The position numbers were made by a program, and so were the translations under genes. A model generated the notes under the pieces. It had not been told where the DNA came from, did no database searches, and saw nothing but the letters and a program-made list of their open reading frames with translations. Positions 6,701 through 12,662 of a DNA stretch of 12,662 nt are shown one piece after another. Positions within the stretch are counted from its first letter, which is position 1. Each line of letters begins with the position of its first letter. Origin of the DNA: Candidatus Woesearchaeota archaeon CG11_big_fil_rev_8_21_14_0_20_43_8 (GTDB taxonomy: Archaea > Nanobdellota > Nanobdellia > Woesearchaeales > CG08-08-20-14); contig PCVE01000037.1 in assembly GCA_002762705.1 (NCBI GenBank), forward strand, positions 4,414 to 17,075, written 5' to 3'.

Positions 6701-9700
6701 CAGGTGGTCTGACGCGTCTATCTGGAGTTGATCTGATAACTCACACAACGGATAAATTGTCTTCTTTCGTTGTGGCCAATCGTCCCACTGTGACTGAATT
6801 GATCGATTGTTCAATGCTTGCGCCGGATATCACTGACATGAACATATCCACGACTAATGCAAGCGTCTCTTTGATAAATACTTCGATTGATGAAGATGAC
6901 ATACTTTTTCATACAACTGCTTTTGATAGCAATTATTCTGTCGCATGGTATCTAGATGTGGATGTGCAGGACGCACGCGGAACAAAGATGCCTTCTGTGA
7001 ACATCTCTACATACAATTCGACTGACGCGTTTTTGAAATCTACACTCACTGGATCATCTGGCGTGGGCCGACTTAACCTGACGCGATATTGGGCGAACAT
7101 TAGTGGTAAGTATTATTATGATAATTATACAATAAATATAACCTCTTCCTATGGCACAGAATCATATTCAATCAACATGTCGACGAACAGGCGGTTAAAT
7201 ATCACTATGTCATGTCCATCAGTCGTCGATTACTGGTGGAATGTCACATCTGATATCTACTGTCAGCACCAAACGATGACGCTGAACAGCAACCTGACGA
7301 TCAACGAGAGCGCGAACGTGTTATTCAATAATGTCACTTTAATCATGAACTCATCGAGCGGCGCGCATAATGGCATCTGGTCGTTTGGAAATCTGACTGT
7401 CAATAACTCGAATGTCACTGCTGGTAACCCGGATGATGATTATCTATGGAAAACAAAAGAGCCAGGCAAGTTGATACTTGAGAATTCAAGAGTGACAGAA
7501 TGCGGTTATGATTTCACTGATTGGTTTACTGGTGAAGAATCGTTCCTTCTCCAATCAAATGGATCGGTGATCAAGAACAGTTTCATCGAGTCTGACGATG
7601 ATCAGGATTATGGCGTGTTGATCAAAAATGGGTTTGACAATCTTCTGCAGAACAATACGATCATCTCAAAGACATCATTCCAAATCTTTATCGGGGGTGC
7701 GCACAGAACAAATATCACATTCAATACATTGATCGGAAATGGAAGCACTTCTCCAACATATTCAATCTACATCAAAAACTCTGAATCGGATCTGATTGCG
7801 AACAACACTTTAGTTTCTCCAAAATCAGGGTTGGTATTTGCAAACGCATCGGATGTCCAGTTTAATGGCAATACACTCTATATCGGGAATGGTTCAGCTA
7901 TAATCTTTTATGAATTCTACGACAGGATACAAAATGCCAACCACTCATTCGATGCGTATAACACTATGAATGATCTTCCGATCTATTATCGCGAATTGCA
8001 GGATCAGAGCCTCTCAAATTTGGATGATGTGGGTACGCTTATGCTTGGTCATTCTAACAATGGTGTGATAGATAATATCACACTTGTAGACAACAGTTCA
8101 AATATTATAATGTCTCATATAAATAATCTGACACTGACAAATGTGTTTAGCAACGATGTCTTCGGCAATAGTTTTTTCTACTTTGTCAGCAACAGCACAT
8201 TTGAGAATATGGTTTTGAATAAATTTGTATTCTATGCTAGTTACAATAATAAGATCGAAAACATCCGACTAACAAATCTTAATAATCTGAGCATCCCAAT
8301 CGCCACTCGGATGAGCAGCCTGCTTATCAGTGGCAATGAAGCAGAACTGGATTTGATGCCGATAACAAACAACACATTCACAAATATCACAATCTTAGGT
8401 AATTACACTACGGGTATATTCAATTATTATGTCGGGTCAAGTCTGGAATCTGTCAACACTTATATCAACATAAACATGTCCATTCTTGGAACTAAAGGTA
8501 TTTGGTTGTCCCTGAGCGGACATATGGGCATGATAGATTCTTTTATCAGCGCTCCTCTTGGTGATGATATTTGGATACAATCTAGTTACAATGGTTTAAT
8601 CTATTTTTTGAATACCACATTCAATGAAAGCTCTGTGTATTATCAGTCTGGCGCTAAAGGGAATTATTCAGTTGAATGGTACCTCGACTTATCAGTCAAT
8701 GACACAGAAGGCGCGCCGATCTACGGTGTCAATATCAGTGCATACAACCGGACCGGGCAGTTCATCGTATCAGCATTATCGAACACAAATGGCCGGGTCA
8801 GATTGAACCTCACTAACTATCGGTCGAATCTCACGCACAGATTCGATCAATCCAATTACACGATAAATTACACATTCGGCACATTCAATGGCTCATACAC
8901 GACGAACATGTCCACAAATAGAAGATTGAATCTGAGCCTGAACATGGATCTTCCTGAACTCAACAATTTCACATCAGACAATCGCACATCGACAATAGTC
9001 GGGCTCACAAAAGAACAGCTCCAATCATTCAATAACTTCACGCTTGCAAAAACAACAGCGCTCGTAAAGTGGACCGGCACACTGAATATAGAAGGCGCGA
9101 AGCTTGATAAGTCTGTGACGGTGGTCAATGCATCTGTCTCAATCAATACATCTTCTCTGAACACAACATTCAACAGCCCTGCTTTATTGAACTTCACTGG
9201 TGTAGATTGTTCGGACTATGACATCTATTATTCTTCACAGTTCTTCGAGAATCCATTGCTGACAATCACTTCCGGAATCGAATGTCCATCTGCGATCTGC
9301 ACAAATGTCGTATGCTCAGGCACCACTCTGACATTCAGTGTACCTGGATTCTCAAGCTACGCTGTGGGTCCTGAGAACACGACGACACCACAGACACCAG
9401 GAAGTTCAGGCAGCGGTGGCGGTGGGTTCTCATTGAATTCCGAGACAAAATATTTCAGGAATGTTTTTGCGAATCAACTGCTCACTTTTGATATAAACAA
9501 TTTCAGGATCGCGATGACTTCGCTTTCATTCCGTTCGCTAAAAGATTTCCAGACAATCAAGATATATGTGCGGAGCTATTCAACGCCACCTGCACAGGCG
9601 AGCGGATATTCAATCGATGATCCATTCCAATACTTAAAAGTCACACATGAGAATTATATCACAAATGACGAAGTCATAGACATAGAGATGGAGTTCCGTG

Positions 9701-10362
9701 TTGACAATAAAACTCTGGGAGATAAGAGGGCAACATTATATCGACTCACAGACACTGGTTGGAAAGAACAGAGCACAAAAGAGACGAAAATAGACGGTCC
9801 ATATACATATTTCATTTCAAAAGTAGATGGTCTCAGCTATTTTGGGATAGGATTATCATCTGATGCGAAAGTAGCAGAACCGATCAAGACGACTGAACCT
9901 ATCATTCCGTCAGCACCAATCACAGAAGAGCAGAAGCCAAAGATGACAACAGAAGAGAAGATGTCGCAGCCGAGCAGTCAGACCCCGACAGGGCAGGCCA
10001 TAAGCTCCACACACCATACCACAGAACCCACACCTCAGACCTCAGACCCAACGCCCGAAAAATCCGGATTCTCTTTGAATTCAATCGGGCTCATAATCGC
10101 AGCAGTCATAGTGGCTTGCGTGATAATAATTTCCAGCATAGCGATCACCCGCAGAAAGCCAGATGAAGCTCATCATGGGACAAATGTCTTGATAAGGCAA
10201 GCTTTTGAAGGAAAACCGATTCCAATAAGTGTACAGAATCTGATAACGAGCACAAAAGCGTGGATGCAGATGGAGTTATCAAAGGGTCACACGATGGATG
10301 AGATCAAAAAAGCCCTGAAGAACCAGGGTTGGGAAGATGATCTTATCGATCGGATGCAATGA
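3787..10362 (+). CDS. Giant secreted, membrane-anchored surface protein with three beta-helix/Ig-like modules
   Basis: The 2,191-residue product is exported and anchored in the membrane. A signal peptide (n-region KNR, core LFIAILLVVTFLYA) is probably cut after A23. The ectodomain has three modules, each a NosD-like parallel beta-helix carrying N-[GD]-x-PI (residues 242, 826, 1395) followed by an Ig-like domain starting N-Y-[TS]-V-x-WYLD (479, 1049, 1626). After the first two Ig domains comes a block with VVDYWWNVTSD, a cysteine and QTMTLNSN. Next is a beta domain with a Cys cluster ending PGFSSYAVG (about 1731-1861), a Ser/Gly linker, a PGF-pre-PGF-like domain (about 1888-2025), a Thr/Pro-rich stalk, a transmembrane helix (about 2100-2121), RRK, and a cytosolic tail with a helical motif at about 2155-2191. 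N-glycosylation sequons are very dense: I count 19 in residues 479-644. It is likely an S-layer-like or adhesive protein. Binding target is unknown and there is no visible enzyme active site. The start codon is uncertain (GTG 3787). Confidence 0.9.
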   Translation: MKNRLFIAILLVVTFLYAYSSFAATKTLCPSGCDYDDLSDGLFGINNTADSLVINGSGMYWVNSTSFYNISGMIEVSSDDVSLDFNGSTVFGDESNIGVWVNFSNNVTIQNSVLSNFSRAIYANYSSNLTIFNNTLIMYTNSSYAIYLRNITHSSVTFNNHTSIGVTTDVGVLLWYSQNGIINNNTQHGRTNIRSPVVSFSTNTTVIGNYLTSGGMQYTGWYYLGLDPIPMFRHNIYDNMLNGLPIVLVKDSPGTYLENNASINQLFLMDSDNSVFDNLTFGAEFGGLNLANSKNITLSNVEVDTENCVRVEFQNISESRFENISINMTAGYDTTCSQQAFWNYHGFSNNIIRNYSVYENDYGVTNFALYFYSLYLESTNNTFIDCSFVARNVSKLALLGSYVDGDPVMYLRFLNTRFINNGSYAIIIGEDVSLDFVDSYIEAPYGIDVHFDYTNAKAYFLNTTFNRGRVKTDSGISANYTVAWYLDVALNNTAGSALDGLNVSAYNSTGDMQFSAISVGGVARLNLTEYWSNMTHNFTMGNYTVNISGFGYEMQSFSVNMTENRRVNLTFECPLVVDYWWNVTSDLYCQHQTMTLNSNLTIASSANVVFDNVTLIMNSSGNVHNKLYSYGNLTVNNSNITAGNSSVDYIWRNEQPGHLVLENSIVSEVCGNASASWSIYNSLYVAADHSIIRNNDLLFDSDAGESGLGVKSASDVIIINNTIIVGSGSSGSLYLNYAKNATVDSNNITNTGNYSYGLYSLFSNGGLFTNNTISSVVWSAIRLYKSTNMTYVENNLWNNLSSTIIYLDGTTNSEFNHSIDTTNLANGYPILYYNGISDTVFENQVMSGQLIITQSTNITIRNITFDSNSTGIFFGKVNDSLVYDVAFKDAGDCMWAFRSENITFSDIFANITGFGAYILYSFYSNNLRLSDSSFNLTNSRYQRGISNINSLNFSMENSLIDSYSYLLFFEGTGGLTRLSGVDLITHTTDKLSSFVVANRPTVTELIDCSMLAPDITDMNISTTNASVSLINTSIDEDDILFHTTAFDSNYSVAWYLDVDVQDARGTKMPSVNISTYNSTDAFLKSTLTGSSGVGRLNLTRYWANISGKYYYDNYTINITSSYGTESYSINMSTNRRLNITMSCPSVVDYWWNVTSDIYCQHQTMTLNSNLTINESANVLFNNVTLIMNSSSGAHNGIWSFGNLTVNNSNVTAGNPDDDYLWKTKEPGKLILENSRVTECGYDFTDWFTGEESFLLQSNGSVIKNSFIESDDDQDYGVLIKNGFDNLLQNNTIISKTSFQIFIGGAHRTNITFNTLIGNGSTSPTYSIYIKNSESDLIANNTLVSPKSGLVFANASDVQFNGNTLYIGNGSAIIFYEFYDRIQNANHSFDAYNTMNDLPIYYRELQDQSLSNLDDVGTLMLGHSNNGVIDNITLVDNSSNIIMSHINNLTLTNVFSNDVFGNSFFYFVSNSTFENMVLNKFVFYASYNNKIENIRLTNLNNLSIPIATRMSSLLISGNEAELDLMPITNNTFTNITILGNYTTGIFNYYVGSSLESVNTYININMSILGTKGIWLSLSGHMGMIDSFISAPLGDDIWIQSSYNGLIYFLNTTFNESSVYYQSGAKGNYSVEWYLDLSVNDTEGAPIYGVNISAYNRTGQFIVSALSNTNGRVRLNLTNYRSNLTHRFDQSNYTINYTFGTFNGSYTTNMSTNRRLNLSLNMDLPELNNFTSDNRTSTIVGLTKEQLQSFNNFTLAKTTALVKWTGTLNIEGAKLDKSVTVVNASVSINTSSLNTTFNSPALLNFTGVDCSDYDIYYSSQFFENPLLTITSGIECPSAICTNVVCSGTTLTFSVPGFSSYAVGPENTTTPQTPGSSGSGGGGFSLNSETKYFRNVFANQLLTFDINNFRIAMTSLSFRSLKDFQTIKIYVRSYSTPPAQASGYSIDDPFQYLKVTHENYITNDEVIDIEMEFRVDNKTLGDKRATLYRLTDTGWKEQSTKETKIDGPYTYFISKVDGLSYFGIGLSSDAKVAEPIKTTEPIIPSAPITEEQKPKMTTEEKMSQPSSQTPTGQAISSTHHTTEPTPQTSDPTPEKSGFSLNSIGLIIAAVIVACVIIISSIAITRRKPDEAHHGTNVLIRQAFEGKPIPISVQNLITSTKAWMQMELSKGHTMDEIKKALKNQGWEDDLIDRMQ
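5221..5799 (+). repeat. Intragenic repeat copy A (Ig-like domain plus WWNVTSD/TMTLNSN block)
   Basis: Encodes residues 479-671 of the surface protein. It aligns with copy B at a constant offset of 1710 bp without indels until a single-codon difference just before CG at the end. A 29-nt stretch (5515-5543) is identical to 7225-7253. Confidence 0.85.
6931..7506 (+). repeat. Intragenic repeat copy B
   Basis: Encodes residues 1049-1240. It shares with copy A the NYSVAWYLDV opening, MSTNRRLN (MTENRRVN in A), the VVDYWWNVTSD block and the GNLTVNNSN block. Nucleotide similarity is highest in the WWNVTSD part, which suggests a relatively recent duplication or conversion there. Confidence 0.85.
8662..8940 (+). 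repeat. Intragenic repeat copy C (Ig-like domain only)
   Basis: Encodes residues 1626-1718, starting 1731 bp after copy B. It keeps NYSVEWYLD, the NISAYN-x-TG turn, RLNLTNY and MSTNRRLNL, but lacks the WWNVTSD/TMTLNSN block. It leads instead into the C-terminal beta domain and so closes the repeat series. Confidence 0.8.
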
Positions 10363-10370
10363 TACAAAAG

Positions 10371-10378
10371 ATTTATTA
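10371..10378 (+). promoter_or_regulatory. TATA box for gdhA
   Basis: ATTTATTA, centred about 40 nt before ATG 10415 and starting 9 nt after the surface-protein stop. It implies gdhA has its own transcript with a leader of about 12-15 nt holding GGAGATGA (10402-10409). Confidence 0.5.
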
Positions 10379-10414
10379 TTTTCAGAAACAATTAGATTTG
10401 TGGAGATGACACAA

Positions 10415-11716
10415 ATGATAAAAAAGAAGATGAAAAAGAAGGCGACAATATCCAAAGAAGGGCTTCCATCCGCAGACGTGTCTGCTGAGTCTCAATTCGA
10501 CCGTGCGGCAAATATCCTCAAGGTGGATGATGATCTTAAGAACCTGATGAAAGTTCCAAAACGTATAATCCAGCTTGAGTTCCCAGTGAGGATGGATGAT
10601 GGCAAACTCACGATGTTCAAGGGCTATAGGGTCCAGCATAGTAATATACGGGGCCCGTATAAAGGCGGTCTTAGGTATCATCCCGATGTCAGCATGAATG
10701 ATGTGAAGGCTTTGGCATTCTGGATGACCTGGAAATGCGCTGTAGTGAATATCCCATTTGGCGGGGCAAAAGGCGGAGTGGTATGTGATCCAAAAAAATT
10801 ATCGAGCGGTGAATTGCAGAGGATAACAAGGAGATTCACAAAAGAGCTTTCTGAAAACATCGGTCCGGATATAGACATACCAGCACCTGATGTAAATACA
10901 AATGCTCAAGTAATGGCATGGGTCCTTGACACTTACAGTGTGCATCACAACAGGAGCGCATATGCTGTTGTCACAGGAAAACCAGTCGAGCTTGGCGGTT
11001 CTGTCGGCAGAGCGTCAGCCACTGGCCGTGGAGGGTTCTTTGTGCTTCAGGAAGCAATCGCGACTGGCCATGTGAAAGGAGTAAGTGACATAAAAGAAGC
11101 GACGATCGCAGTGCAGGGATTTGGCAATGTCGGTTCATATTTTGCATTGAATGCGTATGATGCAGGCGCCAAGATCGTGGCGATCAGCCAGGTCGAAGGA
11201 GGAATCTATAATCCTGCCGGATTGAATCCGCATGAAGTCCTGGATCATATCAAGAAAAAAGGGACGATCCTTGGTTTCAAAGGCGCAACAAGCATAACTA
11301 ATGAACAATTGTTGCTATGTAAATGCAACATACTTGTGCCAGCAGCGATGGAGAATCAGATCAGGGGACGGATCGCACGGAAAATAAAAGCGAAGACTGT
11401 CCTTGAACTCGCCAATGGGCCGACGACACCAAAAGCGCATCAGATCCTGCTGTCCAGAGGTATCTTTTTGATCCCGGATATCCTTGCCAATGCTGGCGGT
11501 GTCACGGTATCTTATTTTGAATGGGTACAGAACCTGAACCATGATATCTGGACAGAAGAAGAAGTAGATACAAAACTGCATAGGCGTATGAAGGATGCTT
11601 ATAATGATGTGGCAAAAGCAGCAAGAGATTATAAGGTGGATATGCGGACAGCAGCTTACATCGTCGCTATCGCTCGGGTCGCAGAAGCGATCAAGCTACG
11701 TGGGATATATCCATAG
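10415..11716 (+). CDS. gdhA: Glutamate dehydrogenase
   Basis: The 433-residue product belongs to the hexameric GDH family. It reversibly converts glutamate to 2-oxoglutarate and ammonia with NAD(P), in the cytosol. The glutamate-binding half contains KGGLRYHP (K83), WKCAVVNIPFGGAKGG (K107 and catalytic K119) and PAPDVNT (catalytic D159). The Rossmann half has GFGNVG at 235-240, and NAGGVTVSYFEWVQN is intact near the C-terminus. After the second beta strand the sequence reads AISQVEGG, where many relatives have an Asp in place of Q259. This may affect NAD versus NADP preference, so cofactor cannot be called. The N-terminus is an unusually lysine-rich extension (MIKKKMKKK). I chose ATG 10415 because GGAG at 10402-10405 (within GGAGATGA) precedes it at normal spacing. 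ATG 10406 lies inside that site, and an upstream ATG at 10337 overlaps the surface-protein gene and precedes the TATA box. All key residues are present. Confidence 0.96.
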   Translation: MIKKKMKKKATISKEGLPSADVSAESQFDRAANILKVDDDLKNLMKVPKRIIQLEFPVRMDDGKLTMFKGYRVQHSNIRGPYKGGLRYHPDVSMNDVKALAFWMTWKCAVVNIPFGGAKGGVVCDPKKLSSGELQRITRRFTKELSENIGPDIDIPAPDVNTNAQVMAWVLDTYSVHHNRSAYAVVTGKPVELGGSVGRASATGRGGFFVLQEAIATGHVKGVSDIKEATIAVQGFGNVGSYFALNAYDAGAKIVAISQVEGGIYNPAGLNPHEVLDHIKKKGTILGFKGATSITNEQLLLCKCNILVPAAMENQIRGRIARKIKAKTVLELANGPTTPKAHQILLSRGIFLIPDILANAGGVTVSYFEWVQNLNHDIWTEEEVDTKLHRRMKDAYNDVAKAARDYKVDMRTAAYIVAIARVAEAIKLRGIYP

Positions 11717-11746
11717 TTTTTTATCTATGGTCTTTTATTTTTTTAA
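11717..11746 (+). terminator. Multi-T-tract terminator after gdhA
   Basis: Immediately after the TAG stop there are three T runs (11717-11722, 11732-11735, 11737-11744). Successive U tracts without a stable hairpin are the usual archaeal intrinsic terminator. The last tract is also AT-rich enough to act as a promoter element for the next gene. Confidence 0.55.
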
Positions 11747-11765
11747 GATTTGCGAGGGATGAGAT

Positions 11766-12404
11766 ATGGAAGGATGTATTGTACCCGGGACTGAATTAAA
11801 AGGGATGTTTAGGGATTCATTAAAAGACGCGGTCGAAAAGACCAATCTTCAGACAACAAAAGAAGCGCTCATGTATGTGTCACAGATGCTTCTTGATTTC
11901 ACATTGGCAGATCGGTTCTATGGACGGTCGGATCACCATTCAATAAAAGACTTGGCTGATATGGATAATGGAGATTCGCTGACCTCTATACTTCGGAAAA
12001 CACAAAGACTCCCAAAAGACAGACAGATGCGTGTCTACGTCCATCTGGGAGATCATTTCCTGTTCCTTAGCGGTGTATATAAAAAAAAGCTTGAAAACAC
12101 TATGAATGGCATAGATTTCTATCGTGATGTCGGCAGGAGATCATATTGGAATGCTTCTGCGATATTATCCGGAGGAGTCTATGAAGAGCTCTCCAATAAA
12201 TTCTATGCGATAAGCGATGCTTTGGGGTATGTGTCGATAGATTTTTTAGGTGTGAACGCAGATGACATCAATTCTCTCATCGATAAGGTATTTTTTGGGA
12301 ATGATCCGGCAGCTATCAAGAAATTGGATTCGATAAGTGAATCGATCTCAGTAGAGGAAGAATTACTGATACACCCGAAATATAAAATTCTAGATACTCA
12401 ATAA
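11766..12404 (+). CDS. Mostly helical cytosolic protein of unknown function
   Basis: The 212-residue product has no signal peptide and no transmembrane segment and is predicted mostly alpha-helical. Distinctive stretches are LGDHFLFLSGVYKKKLE at 94-110, IDFYRDVGRRSYW at 116-128 and VYEELSNKF at 138-146. The order LGD-x-x-L-x-x-SG, then D-[FY]-Y-x-x-x-G-x-x-[SA]-Y, then a [VF]-[YF]-x-E-L-[SA] helix reminds me of uncharacterised bacterial proteins with an LGD/DYY/MG signature. That is memory, not a search result, and no biochemical role is known to me. GAGG at 11754-11757 lies 8 nt before ATG 11766 within GAGGGATGA, so the start is well supported. It follows gdhA by 49 nt but T tracts separate them, so co-transcription is uncertain. 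The region after residue 160 has low conservation cues. Confidence 0.82.
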   Translation: MEGCIVPGTELKGMFRDSLKDAVEKTNLQTTKEALMYVSQMLLDFTLADRFYGRSDHHSIKDLADMDNGDSLTSILRKTQRLPKDRQMRVYVHLGDHFLFLSGVYKKKLENTMNGIDFYRDVGRRSYWNASAILSGGVYEELSNKFYAISDALGYVSIDFLGVNADDINSLIDKVFFGNDPAAIKKLDSISESISVEEELLIHPKYKILDTQ

Positions 12405-12409
12405 TAAAG

Positions 12410-12417
12410 TATATAAA
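12410..12417 (+). promoter_or_regulatory. TATA box for the secreted-protein gene at the right edge
   Basis: TATATAAA, centred 47 nt before ATG 12461, would give a leader of about 20 nt. AGGA at 12451-12454 lies 6 nt before the ATG as the ribosome binding site. A second box, ATATAAAA at 12437-12444, is too close for that leader. Confidence 0.5.
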
Positions 12418-12460
12418 GCACATAGACCAGTTATAGATATAAAACCCTATAGGAAAAAAG

Positions 12461-12662
12461 ATGGTGAGACTGGTCAAGTTATTGGTAGCAATATCCTTGT
12501 TCTTCTTAGTCCCATGTGCATATGCCTGGGTGAGCGCTGACTGCGATGTCATTGGCGGTTCTATCGATGCAGGTAGTCTTGTCGATGAATCACCGCTGTA
12601 TTCACATAATTGCATCTCGTCTAATAGTTTCATAACGACATCTGACCTTAATAGCACGACAG
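12461..12662 (+). CDS. Secreted protein, 5' fragment (right edge of window)
   Basis: Read by hand: 67 codons from ATG 12461 with no stop before the edge. The N-terminus is a textbook signal peptide: MVRLVK, a hydrophobic core (LLVAISLFFLVPC), then AYA with probable cleavage before WVSA. The mature part seen so far is ADCDVIGGSIDAG, LVDESPLYSHNCISS and a Ser/Thr-rich stretch with a sequon (NST) near the edge. Two cysteines about 27 residues apart could pair. No family can be assigned from this fragment. AGGA 6 nt before the ATG and an upstream TATA box support the start. It is the second exported protein in the window, close to the giant surface protein, so this may be an envelope-related neighbourhood. 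Confidence 0.75.
   Translation, partial: MVRLVKLLVAISLFFLVPCAYAWVSADCDVIGGSIDAGSLVDESPLYSHNCISSNSFITTSDLNSTT

Noticed and set aside
4100..8500. Short recurring AACAACAC/AATATCAC-type strings suggesting a repeat array or CRISPR
   Set aside because: They are codons for N-x-[ST] and Asn-rich ladder positions of the beta-helix. Spacing is irregular and the reading frame is open throughout.
10337..10414. Longer gdhA start at ATG 10337, or ATG 10406
   Set aside because: 10337 lies inside the surface-protein gene and before the TATA box, and the extra residues do not resemble GDH. 10406 lies within the Shine-Dalgarno site that serves 10415.
12316..12657. Minus-strand 113-codon frame at the right edge
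   Set aside because: It runs antisense to a supported signal-peptide gene and the end of the 212-residue gene, and shows no initiation signal.

Overview
The window looks like a chromosomal segment of a small-genome archaeon, probably of the DPANN type (Woesearchaeota/Pacearchaeota-like). The phylum is an inference from protein style, not proven. The archaeal evidence is an archaeal-type Cbf5/TruB with a PUA domain, TATA/BRE-like boxes about 28 nt before several start codons (leaderless genes), GAGGTGA Shine-Dalgarno sites on other genes, and a very sequon-rich surface protein carrying an archaeal PGF-pre-PGF-like domain.

Layout. Positions 1-1579 (minus strand) form a three-gene operon: two tandem, overlapping paralogs of an unrecognised family, followed by a YggS/PLPBP-type pyridoxal-phosphate protein that runs off the left edge. 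Positions 1644-2207 (minus) encode a one-pass membrane protein with an N-terminal helical motif and a long coiled coil. Positions 2302-2542 (minus) hold two very small ORFs (44 and 28 codons), each behind a near-perfect Shine-Dalgarno site. Positions 2695-3684 (minus) are cbf5. A divergent promoter region separates cbf5 from a 6.6-kb gene (3787-10362, plus) for a secreted, membrane-anchored 2,191-residue protein built from three repeats of [NosD-type beta-helix + Ig-like domain]. Then come gdhA (glutamate dehydrogenase, 10415-11716), a helical protein of unknown role (11766-12404), and the start of a second secreted protein cut by the right edge.

How the parts may work together. The large protein is the centre of the window. 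It should coat or project from the cell surface, with a short basic cytosolic tail. That tail ends in a small helical motif that also occurs at the N-terminus of the separate membrane/coiled-coil protein at 1644-2207. This suggests a shared cytosolic docking element for envelope proteins. The remaining genes are housekeeping (H/ACA RNA-guided pseudouridylation, glutamate metabolism, PLP homeostasis) or unknown. No tRNA, rRNA, CRISPR array or insertion sequence was recognised.
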